Shown: piece after piece, positions 51,068-60,082 of the stretch
Layout: the number at the start of each line of letters is the position of its first letter
Numbering within the stretch: the stretch's first letter is position 1
NCBI RefSeq assembly: GCF_003402235.1
Contig: NZ_QEWO01000004.1
Location: 520,911 to 584,910, forward strand
Source: Parahaliea mediterranea
GTDB lineage: Bacteria > Pseudomonadota > Gammaproteobacteria > Pseudomonadales > Halieaceae
Length of the DNA stretch: 64,000 bases
Reading direction: 5' to 3'
Notes under the pieces: model-generated
What the model saw: only the letters and a program-made list of their open reading frames with translations
Database searches by the model: none
What the model was told of the DNA's origin: nothing
Made by a program: the position numbers and the translations under genes

Positions 51068-52603
51068 CTACGGGGTGGCGCCCGCCTGTTCGCCCTCCAG
51101 GCGCTGGCGCAACTCTGCCAGCGCCTCGTGATTGGCCAGGTATTCGTTGTCCTGGTAGGACTGCAGCATGCTGAGCAGGTATTCGCGCTGGCGCGCCGAC
51201 TGCAGGGTGGGCTCCAGCGCCACCAGGTGGCCCACCAGCTGGTCGAGTCCCTCTTCCGCCTCGGCATTGCGCGGGTGCAGGTCGTAGGCCTGCAGGAAGT
51301 AGCGCGAGGCGCCGTCCCAGTCGCCAATGGCGGCGGATTTGTTCCCCAGCTCCATGTCGCTGCGAAACTGCTGCTGCACAGCAGCCGGCAGTTCATCGAA
51401 GGGCACCGCCGGCCCCTCCCCCTGGCTCGCCTTCCAGGCCAGCCCGGCGGAGGTCAAGGCCAGCACGCCCACCAGGGCCAGCAGGCTCCGGTTGCGGCGA
51501 CTGGTGCCGGAAAATTCCCGCAGGAAGACATCCGCCGAAGGGGTGCGCTTGTCCTGGGGCAGCCGGATGGCATGGGAAATGGCCTTCCACTGGTGGCGCT
51601 TGATCTGCTTGATGGGCTGGGGGGTCAGCCCTTCCTCGTAGGCTTCCAGCGCGGTGCGCCCGCCATAGGGGTGCACACCGGCAAACAGCTGGTAGGCCAC
51701 CAGGCCCAGGGCGTAAACGTCGTCCGCCGGGTGCGGCGGCCGCCCCTGCAGCATTTCCAGCGAGGCGTAGCGCGGGGTCAGCGCGCCCAGTTCGCCGGCG
51801 TCGAAGCTGTCCTTGTTCAGCTCGGTATCCACAATACGGGCGATACCGAAGTCCAGAATCTTGATCCGGCCATCCACGGTCACAAAGACGTTGTCCGGCT
51901 TAAAGTCCGAGTGGACCATGCCCTGCCGGCGGGCGTAGGCGAGGCCAGAGGCCATCTCTGTCACCAGCCTGGCCACCGAGGGGCGCTTGCCCTCGGCGAA
52001 TTCCAGCGAGGTCCAACCCGATAGCGGCGCGCCCTGCAGGTATTCCATGGTCATGTAGACCTGGTCGCCGTCGCGGTCGAAGTCGTACACCGTCACCACA
52101 TTGGGGTGGGCCAGCTGCTGGGACTTCTTCGCCTCACGCTGCAGGCTGATCAGGGCCTTGGGGTGGCGGCTGAACTCCGCCGACAGGAACTTGATGGCCA
52201 CATAGGGCTCGTCGTCCTGGGCCTCCTGCTTGCGCAAATCGAGGGCCTTGTACACGTGGCCCATGCCGCCCTTGCCCAGGCGCGCCTCCAGCACGAAGCG
52301 GTCCTTGATAACCACCTGCTCCAGCGGGTCGGCGGACTCACCGGCCGCCGCCAGGCCGTCCACCACGGTGGCGTCCAGCATGACAGTTTCCGCCTCGGCG
52401 GCGGCCTGCTCGTCGGCGCTGAGCAGTTCGGTGGCGGGCAGGTCGGTTTCAAACTCGGGGTTGGCAATGCGCTCCGGACGCACGTACACCGTCTCCGCCG
52501 CCGCGGCCTCTTCCCGCGCGCGCTCGGCGGCTTCGTCATCCAGCAGAACGGTTTTGTCGACGTCGAGGGAGGCGATGTTTTTCTTGTCGGGATGCTCGGC
52601 CAT
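51068..52603 (-). CDS. membrane Ser/Thr protein kinase (Hanks-type), locus B
   Basis: Inner-membrane Ser/Thr kinase of 511 residues. The acidic N-terminus (1-95) holds several Thr motifs (DKTVLLDD, AETVYV, AETVML, DATVV at 78-82). The kinase domain (about 103-365) has glycine loop GKGGMG (110-115), VAIK Lys138, catalytic loop HSDFKPDN (231-238; HRD is HSD) and DFG (251-253), then GALTPRYASLE as the activation/P+1 loop. A membrane helix (about 373-390) is followed by a TPR-like C-terminus on the other side (DWDGASRYFLQAYDLHPRNAEAEEGL). It is a paralogue of the kinase at 7389-8954. The DATVV motif is shared with the double-FHA protein, a possible sign that the two belong to one pathway. Confidence 0.94.
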   Translation of the reverse strand: MAEHPDKKNIASLDVDKTVLLDDEAAERAREEAAAAETVYVRPERIANPEFETDLPATELLSADEQAAAEAETVMLDATVVDGLAAAGESADPLEQVVIKDRFVLEARLGKGGMGHVYKALDLRKQEAQDDEPYVAIKFLSAEFSRHPKALISLQREAKKSQQLAHPNVVTVYDFDRDGDQVYMTMEYLQGAPLSGWTSLEFAEGKRPSVARLVTEMASGLAYARRQGMVHSDFKPDNVFVTVDGRIKILDFGIARIVDTELNKDSFDAGELGALTPRYASLEMLQGRPPHPADDVYALGLVAYQLFAGVHPYGGRTALEAYEEGLTPQPIKQIKRHQWKAISHAIRLPQDKRTPSADVFLREFSGTSRRNRSLLALVGVLALTSAGLAWKASQGEGPAVPFDELPAAVQQQFRSDMELGNKSAAIGDWDGASRYFLQAYDLHPRNAEAEEGLDQLVGHLVALEPTLQSARQREYLLSMLQSYQDNEYLANHEALAELRQRLEGEQAGATP

Positions 52604-52761
52604 GGTTCAGGTGATTGCGGTCACTGGTGGCCCATGTATAGAAGATAGCGCCGCGAATGTATAGGAAAATGCCGCAAAACCGGCAACAGGTCACGCTGGT
52701 GGCGCTGGATGCGCAGGCCGGCACCGCCCGACTGGCCGGCAGGCGACAGCCCGGGCGAGCC

Positions 52762-54138
52762 TCAGTCGATGGCCGCCAGGGCCTCTTCCAGCCGGGTCAC
52801 GGCAATCACCTCCATGCCTTTGACGGCGCTGCGCGGCGCATTGGCCTTGGGCACAATGGCCCGGCGAAAGCCGTGCTTGGCCGCCTCCGACAGGCGCTCC
52901 TGGCCGCTGGGCACCGGGCGGATTTCGCCCGACAGACCCACCTCGCCAAAAATCACCATGTCGCGCGGCAGCTGGCGGTCGCGGTAGCTGGACACAATGG
53001 CCAGCAGCAGGGCGAGGTCGGCGCTGGTTTCCAGCACCTTCACCCCGCCCACCACATTGGCGAACACATCCTGGTCCCCCACCTGCAGGCCGCCGTGGCG
53101 ATGCAGCACCGCCAATAGCATGGCCAGGCGGTTCTGCTCCAGGCCCACCGCCACCCGGCGCGGGTTGCCCAGCTGGCTGTCGTCCACCAGGGCCTGGATT
53201 TCCACCAGCAGGGGGCGGGTGCCCTCCCACACCACCATCACCGCGCTGCCGGAGGCCGGCTCGGCGCTGCGGTCGAGGAAGATGGCGGAGGGGTTTTTCA
53301 CTTCTCGCATGCCCTGTTCGGTCATGGCGAACACGCCGAGCTCGTTCACCGCGCCGAAGCGGTTCTTCTGCCCGCGCAGGGTGCGAAAGCGGGAATCGTG
53401 GCTGCCCTCCAGCAGAATGGAGCAGTCGATCATGTGCTCCAGCACCTTCGGGCCTGCCAGGGAGCCGTCCTTGGTGACATGCCCCACCAGAAACAGCACC
53501 GTGCCGCTCTGCTTGGCAAAGCGGGTGAGCCAGGCAGCGCACTCGCGCACCTGGGACACGCTGCCCGGGGCCGAGGTGATGTCCTCGGAGTGCACCACCT
53601 GAATGGAGTCCACCACCAGCACTTTCGGGCGATACTGCTCGGCAGCACCAATAATGGCCTCGACGCTGGTTTCCGACATCAGGCGCAACTTGTCGGTGGG
53701 CAGGCCCAGGCGGCGGGCGCGCATGGCCACCTGCTGCAGGCTCTCCTCGCCAGTGATGTACAGGGCCTCCATGCCATTTGCCAGGTGGCACATGGTCTGC
53801 AGCAGCAGGGTGCTCTTACCGGCGCCGGGGTTGCCGCCCACCAGAATCGCCGAGCCCGGCACCAGGCCGCCGCCAAGCACACGGTCAAACTCTTCGGCGC
53901 CGCTGGAAAAGCGCGGCAGCTCTTCCAGGTCGATGTCGGCCAGCACCCGCGCCTCTGCCAGGGCACCGGCAAAACCCCCGCGGCGGTCGTTGGCGGCCCG
54001 CCCGGCGCTACCGCGGGCGGGGCCCAGTTTAATTTCGCTCAGGGTATTCCAGGCGCCGCAGTCGCTGCACTGCCCCTGCCACTTGGCGTAGTCGGAGCCG
54101 CAGTCGTTGCAGACAAAGGCGGTTTTGTTTTTGGCCAT
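52762..54138 (-). CDS. radA: DNA repair protein RadA
   Basis: RecA-like branch-migration helicase of 458 residues acting in recombinational repair. The N-terminal zinc finger uses Cys10, Cys13, Cys24 and Cys27 (CNDCGSDYAKWQGQCSDCGAW). The ATPase core has Walker A GNPGAGKST (102-110), Walker B VLVVDS (173-178) and the RadA-specific KNRFG motif (258-262). The C-terminal Lon-protease-like domain lacks the catalytic dyad, as usual. Length and motifs match E. coli RadA. It stands alone on the minus strand, 158 bases upstream of the kinase gene and divergent from the DnaT-like gene. Confidence 0.97.
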   Translation of the reverse strand: MAKNKTAFVCNDCGSDYAKWQGQCSDCGAWNTLSEIKLGPARGSAGRAANDRRGGFAGALAEARVLADIDLEELPRFSSGAEEFDRVLGGGLVPGSAILVGGNPGAGKSTLLLQTMCHLANGMEALYITGEESLQQVAMRARRLGLPTDKLRLMSETSVEAIIGAAEQYRPKVLVVDSIQVVHSEDITSAPGSVSQVRECAAWLTRFAKQSGTVLFLVGHVTKDGSLAGPKVLEHMIDCSILLEGSHDSRFRTLRGQKNRFGAVNELGVFAMTEQGMREVKNPSAIFLDRSAEPASGSAVMVVWEGTRPLLVEIQALVDDSQLGNPRRVAVGLEQNRLAMLLAVLHRHGGLQVGDQDVFANVVGGVKVLETSADLALLLAIVSSYRDRQLPRDMVIFGEVGLSGEIRPVPSGQERLSEAAKHGFRRAIVPKANAPRSAVKGMEVIAVTRLEEALAAID

Positions 54139-54341
54139 GACGGGGGAGAATTCCTGCTGTGATTTTCACGCCGGCCGGTTGTGGGCTCACCGGCAAGCTA
54201 GGTATGCTACCAGACTTTCCGGAGCCTCCCCGGCACAGCGCAGGGCACCTGTCGCCCAGGCCGGCAGACCCCACCCGCGAACGCAGAACCAGCCACCGAC
54301 AACCCGCCGCGCCCTTCGGCCGCGGCCACAAGCGAGCCCCC

Positions 54342-55496
54342 ATGACCGATTCCTCCCTCGTCCCCGAACAGCAGCTGGTGTTTTCTCCCGGCCTGGCGGC
54401 GACCATCGGGCTGGAAGAAGCCATTCTGCTGCAGCAGCTCCACAATCTGCTGCAGCACCGCAGCCCCACCCTGCGGGACGGCTACGCCTGGCTGGAGGTG
54501 GAGCGCCACTTCCTGTTGCGCCTGCTGCCTTTCTGGGAGCCTGCGCAGTTACATCGCATTCTGCGCAGCCTGGTGGACAAGGGGGTGCTGCTGGTGGGCT
54601 CGCCCCCCATACACAGTGCCGAGCGCCTGCTGTTTGCCCTCAACGAGCCGGCCAGCACCGGGCATCGCCAGAGTGCCGTCCATTCACGGCCCGGGCCAGC
54701 CGGCGCCGATGCTGGCGCGCCGCTACCACGCCGCAGCGCGGCCCCGCTGCCGGCCCACTGGGCCCCCAGCGAAGACCTGCTGCAACTGTTGGCCCTGAAC
54801 CACAACATACCCCGGCAATTCGCCCTCGACCAACTGGAAGACTTCATCTATTACTGGCGCGAACGCGGCGAGACCCACCACGCCTGGGAAAACAAGTTCC
54901 GCCAACACGTGACCGGCGCCTGGCGCCGCCACCAGCAGCAGGCCGGCGAAGCCCAGCGCCCGGCGGAGCCGCCTGCCCTTGACCGCCACTGGCGCCCCAG
55001 CGAGGACGCGGTGGAAATCATGACCCGCGGCGGTGTGGACAGGGAATTTATCGAAGAGGCCATTCCCGAGTTCGTACTCTACTGGCGCGAACGCGGCGAA
55101 CCCCCGGCCACCCTTAACAGCAAGTTCATCCAGCACATCCGCCTGCAGTGGGCGCGCTACAACAACGTGGCCCGCGGCGGCGACCCCACCCCCATCAGCA
55201 GCGACTGGCAGCCGGACCGGGATGTGTACGACATCCTGCGCCTGTCCCACATCGACGAGGCCTTTGCCCGCAACCTGATTGGGGAATTCATCGTGTACTG
55301 GCGCGACAGTGGCCAGGCCCACACTTCCTGGAACAGCAAGTTCCTGCAACACGTCAAATACCACTGGGCCAGACAGCACCAGGTACAACAGGCGGGACAA
55401 CACCATGACCGACAACAGCCGGGATCTCATTCAGCGGGTCGCACAAGGGATCGAAGCCTCGCAGACGACCTCAACGACACCTCCTGGGCCAACTGA
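54342..55496 (+). CDS. DnaT-like protein with three tandem ssDNA-binding-type repeats
   Basis: Protein of 384 residues. The N-terminal part (1-120; LVFSPGLAATIGLEEAILLQQLHNLL, then WPFWEPAQLHRILRSLVDKGVLLVG-like sequence) looks like a DnaD/DnaT-type winged helix. Three copies of a DnaT C-terminal-type motif follow at about 145-200, 220-275 and 290-345. Each starts with W-x-P-[S/D]-x-D and runs to FxxYWRERGExxxxWxxKFxxH; for example FIYYWRERGE, FVLYWRERGE and FIVYWRDSGQ. In E. coli DnaT this segment binds single-stranded DNA and helps load DnaC-DnaB at restart. The ATG at 54342 was chosen over an upstream in-frame start with a poor sequence. Its 3' end overlaps the next gene by 92 bases in another frame. 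Confidence 0.85.
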   Translation: MTDSSLVPEQQLVFSPGLAATIGLEEAILLQQLHNLLQHRSPTLRDGYAWLEVERHFLLRLLPFWEPAQLHRILRSLVDKGVLLVGSPPIHSAERLLFALNEPASTGHRQSAVHSRPGPAGADAGAPLPRRSAAPLPAHWAPSEDLLQLLALNHNIPRQFALDQLEDFIYYWRERGETHHAWENKFRQHVTGAWRRHQQQAGEAQRPAEPPALDRHWRPSEDAVEIMTRGGVDREFIEEAIPEFVLYWRERGEPPATLNSKFIQHIRLQWARYNNVARGGDPTPISSDWQPDRDVYDILRLSHIDEAFARNLIGEFIVYWRDSGQAHTSWNSKFLQHVKYHWARQHQVQQAGQHHDRQQPGSHSAGRTRDRSLADDLNDTSWAN

Positions 55497-56082
55497 GGGC
55501 GAAACACGCCCGGCCGCGGCGGCGGAGCATATCGAGGCCATCAACCAGGTGTTTGCCCTGTTCCGCCTGAATTACCACAACCAGTACTACGCCGCCTTCC
55601 CGGATGCCGAGCAGCTCAAGCAGATCAAAAAGCTGTGGCTGGACTCACTGCGCGACTACCCGGTGGAACAGATCCTGCGCGGCGCCCGCCACGCCATTGA
55701 ACACAGCGAATACCTGCCCACCCTGAACCGCATGCACGAGTGCTGCCAGGCCGGGCTCGCCGAGTTTGGCCTGCCCTCAACCCGGGACGCCTACGTGGAA
55801 GCCTGCAACGCCCGCTCGCCAAAATCCGCCCAGCGCTGGTCGCACCCAGCGGTGTACCTGGCCGGGCGCGACAGCGAATGGTTCTTCCTCGCCAACGAAG
55901 CGGAACAGCGAGCGCTGCCGGTGTTTGAGCGCCACTACCGCGACTATTGTGCGCGAGTGATGCGGGGGGAGGAGTTTTCGATTCCACCGGAGCAAACACT
56001 GGAGCACCATGAGGCTGAGCCACTTCCGGTTGAGGAGCAACTGGAGCAGTTGAGGAAGTTGCGGGAGGAGACGGGGATTTAG
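55405..56082 (+). CDS. phage-replication-P-like protein, candidate DnaB helicase loader
   Basis: Soluble protein of 225 residues resembling the 'replication protein P' family: HIEAINQVFALFRLNYHNQYYAAFPDAEQLKQIKKLWLDSL, RMHECCQAGLAEFGLPSTRDAYVEACNA and HPAVYLAGRDSEWFFLANEAEQ are typical stretches. Lambda P protein loads the host DnaB helicase. The gene starts inside the DnaT-like gene (92-base overlap), so the two are co-expressed, and it is convergent with dnaB across 147 bases. No other phage genes are near, so it is probably a resident chromosomal gene. The long overlapping stretch encodes Gln/Ser-rich sequence in the first frame and the N-terminus here. Loader function is an inference from family and position. 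Confidence 0.82.
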   Translation: MTDNSRDLIQRVAQGIEASQTTSTTPPGPTEGETRPAAAAEHIEAINQVFALFRLNYHNQYYAAFPDAEQLKQIKKLWLDSLRDYPVEQILRGARHAIEHSEYLPTLNRMHECCQAGLAEFGLPSTRDAYVEACNARSPKSAQRWSHPAVYLAGRDSEWFFLANEAEQRALPVFERHYRDYCARVMRGEEFSIPPEQTLEHHEAEPLPVEEQLEQLRKLREETGI

Positions 56083-56177
56083 TCGGGGCGCGCACCTCGC
56101 TTGCCGAGGCCGAACTATATGCCCTCGAGATTTCCAGTTTAACGCCTTAGTCAGGCCTGCCGGCGACAGGCCGGGGG

Positions 56178-56195
56178 TCAGGGTGCCCCCCCTGA
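56178..56195. terminator. possible GC-rich hairpin between the P-like gene and dnaB
   Basis: TCAGGG and CCCTGA arms flank a six-base loop in the 147-base convergent gap. No clear T-run follows on either strand, so this is a weak terminator candidate. Confidence 0.25.
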
Positions 56196-56229
56196 AGAAC
56201 CTTTCTAAAGCGAGCGAGGACCGAAGCAG

Positions 56230-57666
56230 CTAGTAATCCTCATACGACCCCCGCGCTAGATTCTCAAAGCGGGTAAACTGCCCCACGAAGGCCAGCCGGC
56301 AGGTGCCGATGGGGCCGTTACGCTGCTTGCCGATGATAATCTCGGCGACGCCCTTGTCCGGGGAATCCTCGTTGTAGACCTCGTCGCGGTAGATGAACAT
56401 GATCACGTCCGCGTCCTGCTCGATGGCGCCGGACTCGCGCAGGTCGGAGTTCACCGGGCGCTTGTTGGGGCGCTGCTCCAGGGAGCGGTTGAGCTGCGAC
56501 AGGGCCACCATCGGGCACTGGAATTCCTTGGCAATGGCCTTGAGGTTACGGGAGATTTCAGAGATTTCCGCAGTGCGCCCCTCGGACGAGCCGGCCACCT
56601 GCATCAGCTGCAGGTAATCCACCATCACCATGCCCAGCTCGCCATGCTCGCGGGCAATGCGGCGCACCCGGCTGCGCATTTCAGTGGGGGTCAGGGCCGG
56701 GGTGTCGTCGATAAACAGCGGCGCGTCCTTGAGCTTGGACACGGCGGCAGACAGCTTGGGCCAGTCCTCCTGCTCCAGCTTGCCGTTGCGGATACGGGTC
56801 TGGTCGATCTTGCCGATGGAAGACAGCATACGAATGACCAGCTGCTCGGCGGGCATCTCCATGGAAAAAACCAGGATCGGTTTTTTTTGCCCCAGCACGG
56901 CGTTTTCCACCAGGTTCATGGCGAAACTGGTTTTACCCATGGAGGGGCGGCCGGCGACGATGATGAGATCCGACGGCTGCAGGCCCGAGGTCATGCCGTC
57001 CAGGTCCACAAAGCCGCTGGACAGGCCGGTGATGTCGCCGCCGGAGGTAAACAGCTCCTCGATGCGCTCGATGGCGGCCTGCAGCAGGGGGTTTACCTCC
57101 TTCGGGCCGCCTGACTTGGGGCCGTGCTCGGAGATCTGCATGATGAGGCGCTCGGCCTCGTCGATCAGCTCGTCGGAGCTGCGCCCCTCGGGGTTGAAGC
57201 CGCTTTCGGCGATGTCCTGGGCGGCCTCGATCAGCTTGCGCAGGGCGGCTCGCTCGCGCACCACCTTGGCATAGGCGCGAATGTTGGAGGCGCTGGGCGT
57301 GTTGCTGGCCAGCTCCGCCAGGTAAGCCACCCCACCGGCAGCATCCAGCTCGCCGGCGGCGGTGAGCTTGTCCGCCACGGTGATGACATCCACCGGCTCC
57401 ACCGCCTCCGCCAGCTTGGCAATGTGGCGGAAGATCAGCCGGTGGTCGGGGCGGTAGAAGTCGTTGGCGCTGACCGCCTCGGCCACGGCGTCCCAGGCAT
57501 CACCCGCCAGCAGCAGCCCGCCCAGCACCGACTGCTCGGCCTCGATGGAGTGGGGCTGCATTTTGATGCGGGCGATGTCGCGGTCATAGCCGCCGGCCGC
57601 GGCTTCAGACACCGGCTCGGGCGGATAATCGGCCGGGTAGTCGGCGCTGTAATCAGGTTCTGACAT
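56230..57666 (-). CDS. dnaB: replicative DNA helicase DnaB
   Basis: Hexameric replicative helicase of 478 residues. The N-terminal domain (about 33-135; PHSIEAEQSVLGGLLL) and linker precede the RecA-like motor with Walker A GRPSMGKT (239-246), Walker B MVMVDYLQLM and the C-terminal DREV-type loop (IMFIYRDEVYNEDS). No intein is present, and length matches other gammaproteobacterial DnaB. It follows rplI by 182 bases on the same strand, the usual order in Pseudomonas and relatives. A hairpin lies between them, so it probably has its own promoter. The neighbouring convergent genes may encode its loader. Confidence 0.98.
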   Translation of the reverse strand: MSEPDYSADYPADYPPEPVSEAAAGGYDRDIARIKMQPHSIEAEQSVLGGLLLAGDAWDAVAEAVSANDFYRPDHRLIFRHIAKLAEAVEPVDVITVADKLTAAGELDAAGGVAYLAELASNTPSASNIRAYAKVVRERAALRKLIEAAQDIAESGFNPEGRSSDELIDEAERLIMQISEHGPKSGGPKEVNPLLQAAIERIEELFTSGGDITGLSSGFVDLDGMTSGLQPSDLIIVAGRPSMGKTSFAMNLVENAVLGQKKPILVFSMEMPAEQLVIRMLSSIGKIDQTRIRNGKLEQEDWPKLSAAVSKLKDAPLFIDDTPALTPTEMRSRVRRIAREHGELGMVMVDYLQLMQVAGSSEGRTAEISEISRNLKAIAKEFQCPMVALSQLNRSLEQRPNKRPVNSDLRESGAIEQDADVIMFIYRDEVYNEDSPDKGVAEIIIGKQRNGPIGTCRLAFVGQFTRFENLARGSYEDY

Positions 57667-57775
57667 GGACGGGCATGGTGGTCTTGGCGATCAACTAGGA
57701 TCGCACAGAGTAACCAAGTTCGCTTCGGGGATTAAGCGAAAATCGCAAGCTTATTGCGGGCAGGCATAAACGCAG

Positions 57776-57795
57776 ACACCGGCCGCAGCCGGTGT
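57776..57795 (-). terminator. hairpin after rplI, possible end of the rpsF operon
   Basis: Arms ACACCGGC and GCCGGTGT form an eight-base-pair stem with a CGCA loop, about 55 bases past the rplI stop on the minus strand. There is no strong T-run, so it may attenuate rather than end transcription into dnaB. Confidence 0.5.
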
Positions 57796-57848
57796 ACTGA
57801 ACAGCTGCCGCCCGACAGGCGCGGGCGGCGGGCAAGGGGTCGGCAGCC

Positions 57849-58298
57849 TTACTCGGCGACGACGGCGATAGCAACGGTCGCAGTGACGTCGCCGTGCACC
57901 TGGATGTCCACCTCGTAGTCGCCCAGCTCGCGCAGGGCGCCTTCGGGCAGGCGCACTTCGGACTTGTCCACTTCGCAACCGGCGGCGGTCAGCGCATCGG
58001 CAATGTCGCGGGTGCCGATGGAACCGAACAGTTTGCCCTCTTCGCCGGCGTTGGCGCCGATGGTCACGCCTTCCAGGGCGTTCAGGGCTTCTGCGCGTTT
58101 CTCGGCGGCAGCCAGTGCCTCGGCGGCAGCGGCTTCCAGCTCGGCGCGACGGGTTTCGAACTCGGCGATGTTGGCTTCGGTAGCCGGAACCGCTTTGCCC
58201 TGGGGAACCAGGTAGTTACGGCCGTAGCCGGCTTTCACGTCAACTTTGTCACCCAGGCCACCCAGGTTGACGATGTTTTCCAGCAAAATGACTTCCAT
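57849..58298 (-). CDS. rplI: 50S ribosomal protein L9
   Basis: Ribosomal protein bL9 of 149 residues. The N-terminal rRNA-binding domain starts [40 protein letters not shown], the family signature. The long connecting helix ([27 protein letters not shown]) and the C-terminal domain ([17 protein letters not shown]) follow. It is in the rpsF-rpsR-DUF2232-rplI operon, 57 bases after the membrane-protein gene. A good AGGAAAG ribosome-binding site lies before the ATG. Confidence 0.98.
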   Translation of the reverse strand: MEVILLENIVNLGGLGDKVDVKAGYGRNYLVPQGKAVPATEANIAEFETRRAELEAAAAEALAAAEKRAEALNALEGVTIGANAGEEGKLFGSIGTRDIADALTAAGCEVDKSEVRLPEGALRELGDYEVDIQVHGDVTATVAIAVVAE

Positions 58299-58355
58299 CT
58301 TACTTTCCTCTGTCTGCGGGGAGCGAGCTCCCGCTGTTTAAAATTCTGTTTGGCG

Positions 58356-59219
58356 TCAGGACTTGGCCTGCCAGCGCTGGCGAAAGCGCAGCCAGCTATC
58401 GACAATCGCCGCGCCCACTACCGCCAGTTTCACCGGATCCAGGAACAGCCACAGCAGGTAAAACACCGTCAGCATGCCGCTGCCCTGCCCGCGCCACGCC
58501 ACCCGGGCGTGTACCAGCGCGAGACCGGCAAAGTTGAGCGGGATCAGGCAAATCACCGCCCAGGTTCTGTATTGCACCCCCATACTGGCCAGGGCCAGTG
58601 CCGCGAGGGCCAGTGCCAGCGCAACGGCTGGCGGGTAGTACAGGGCCCGGAACTCCGTGGCAAAACCACCCGGGTTGTACAGCGCAGCCTGCCACCAGCG
58701 CGCCAGCAGCAGGCAGGCAATGGACAGCAGGCTGGTGGCCGCGCCCATCATGCCGGCAATCTGCACCGCCGTCGGGCGCAACAACTCCACCACCTGGCCG
58801 CCACCCTGGGCCGCCAGTTGCTGTTCCAGGCTGGCGAGGAACTGGTCAAAGAACCCCACCATCTGCTGCAGCAGACCCTGCCCGAAGACCAGAAGGCCAA
58901 GGCCGGTCAGCGCCCCCAACGGGACACTGGCGAGCACCGCCAGCGGCAGGCTCACCGTGGTGCGCAGCACCAGCGCCAGTATCGCGGTGGACACCAGCAG
59001 GGCCAGGGGGCCGCTGTCGCCGAACACGACCAGCAGGGTTCCCGCCGGCAACAGCGCCCACAACAACAACCAGGCGCCCTGACTTGCGCCTTTGCGCAAG
59101 GTGACCAGCGCCACCACAGCGGCGCTGATCCAGCACAACATCAGGCTTCCCGCGCCTGCCACTGTAACCAGCAGGGCCTGGAAGCGTCCGCGCATGACAA
59201 ATTCGGCCAGGGCTTTCAT
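58356..59219 (-). CDS. DUF2232/YybS-like multi-span membrane protein
   Basis: Hydrophobic protein of 287 residues with about eight membrane segments (for example ALLVTVAGAGSLMLCWISAAVVAL, GAWLLLWALLPAGTLLVVFG, ILALVLRTTVSLPLAVLASVPLGALTGLGLLVFG and FYLLWLFLDPVKLAVVGAAIVDSWLRFR). It matches the DUF2232 (YybS-like) family by position and pattern. Genes of this kind sit between rpsR and rplI in many bacteria, including Pseudomonas, but the function is not established. The C-terminal LDPVKLAVVGAAIVDSWLRFR is the family-like end. It lies 57 bases after rpsR in the ribosomal operon. Confidence 0.8.
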   Translation of the reverse strand: MKALAEFVMRGRFQALLVTVAGAGSLMLCWISAAVVALVTLRKGASQGAWLLLWALLPAGTLLVVFGDSGPLALLVSTAILALVLRTTVSLPLAVLASVPLGALTGLGLLVFGQGLLQQMVGFFDQFLASLEQQLAAQGGGQVVELLRPTAVQIAGMMGAATSLLSIACLLLARWWQAALYNPGGFATEFRALYYPPAVALALALAALALASMGVQYRTWAVICLIPLNFAGLALVHARVAWRGQGSGMLTVFYLLWLFLDPVKLAVVGAAIVDSWLRFRQRWQAKS

Positions 59220-59276
59220 AGCAAGCCCGCCCGAAGGCCCATTGTGGGGCTCAGTGCGGCGCGGCGGATGGGATGC

Positions 59277-59504
59277 TTACTTGTGTGAGTCCGTGTAGGG
59301 CAGCAGGGCCAGAAAGCGCGCGCGCTTCACAGCGGTAGCCAGCTGACGCTGGTACTTGGCCTTGGTGCCGGTAATGCGGCTCGGTACGATCTTGCCGGTT
59401 TCAGAGATATAGGCCTTCAGGGTGTCGAGATCCTTGTAGTCGATCTCTTTTACGCCTTCGGCGGTGAAGCGGCAAAACTTACGGCGACGGAAAAAACGTG
59501 CCAT
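59277..59504 (-). CDS. rpsR: 30S ribosomal protein S18
   Basis: Ribosomal protein bS18 of 75 residues. [71 protein letters not shown] is the near-invariant sequence, including the RITGT loop. It forms a heterodimer with S6 on the 30S platform; the gene follows rpsF by 55 bases. The S6:S18 complex is the probable ligand of the leader structure described upstream of rpsF. Confidence 0.99.
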   Translation of the reverse strand: MARFFRRRKFCRFTAEGVKEIDYKDLDTLKAYISETGKIVPSRITGTKAKYQRQLATAVKRARFLALLPYTDSHK

Positions 59505-59559
59505 GGTGAATACTCCTGTCTAAGCTCGGTCGTTACAAAAGAATGGGGCGCTGACAGCC

Positions 59560-59982
59560 TTACTCGGCGTCGGCCTCTTCACTCTTCTCTTCGGCGGAAT
59601 CGCTGTTGGCCTTGTCGGCTGCCTGGCGCTCTTCAAAGCGGGTCTTGCGCTCGCGGCTTTCCTTCTCGGCCTTCATGATGAAGGACTCGTCGGTCACAGC
59701 CTCGTCGCGGCGGATCACCAGGTTGCGGATCACGGCGTCGTTGTAACGGAAGGTGGTGGTGAGCTCTTCCATCGCGTCGTTGGACGCTTCCACGTTCATC
59801 AGCACGTAGTGTGCCTTGTGGATTTTGTTGATGGGGTAAGCCAGCTGGCGGCGGCCCCAATCTTCCAGACGGTGCACGGAGCCGCCGTCTTTCTGGATGG
59901 TGTTGGAGTAGCGCTCGATCATGCCGGGCACTTGTTCGGACTGGTCCGGGTGGACCATAAACACGATTTCGTAATGACGCAT
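59560..59982 (-). CDS. rpsF: 30S ribosomal protein S6
   Basis: Ribosomal protein bS6 of 140 residues from the ATG at 59982, preceded by [31 protein letters not shown] and [26 protein letters not shown] are the family signatures. The acidic tail ([11 protein letters not shown]) resembles E. coli S6, where RimK adds glutamates. It is the first gene of the operon with rpsR, the DUF2232-like gene and rplI. A sigma-70 promoter and a hairpin resembling the S6:S18 leader lie just upstream. Confidence 0.99.
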   Translation of the reverse strand: MRHYEIVFMVHPDQSEQVPGMIERYSNTIQKDGGSVHRLEDWGRRQLAYPINKIHKAHYVLMNVEASNDAMEELTTTFRYNDAVIRNLVIRRDEAVTDESFIMKAEKESRERKTRFEERQAADKANSDSAEEKSEEADAE

Positions 59983-60003
59983 TGTGTGCTCCTTACGGGT
60001 TAA

Positions 60004-60036
60004 TGCCACCCGTCACTCTGGCGAGGCGGTGTGGCA
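60004..60036 (-). promoter_or_regulatory. candidate S6:S18-binding leader hairpin of rpsF
   Basis: In the rpsF transcript the sequence TGCCAC-ACCG-CC...GG-GTGGCA forms a stem (six pairs TGCCAC/GTGGCA) with an unpaired ACCG on the 5' side, 22 bases before the start codon. The known S6:S18 leader is a hairpin with a conserved CCG in a bulge next to the rpsF start, allowing the protein dimer to repress its own synthesis. The resemblance is by eye only. Confidence 0.55.
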
Positions 60037-60082
60037 AGGAGATCGGCAGCCCTGGGGCCACCGGGTAAAATTCGAGGCGCGG

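Noticed and set aside
54342..56082. DnaT-like and P-like genes as the edge of a prophage
   Set aside because: No integrase, repressor, structural or lysis genes nearby; both flanks are core genes radA and dnaB.
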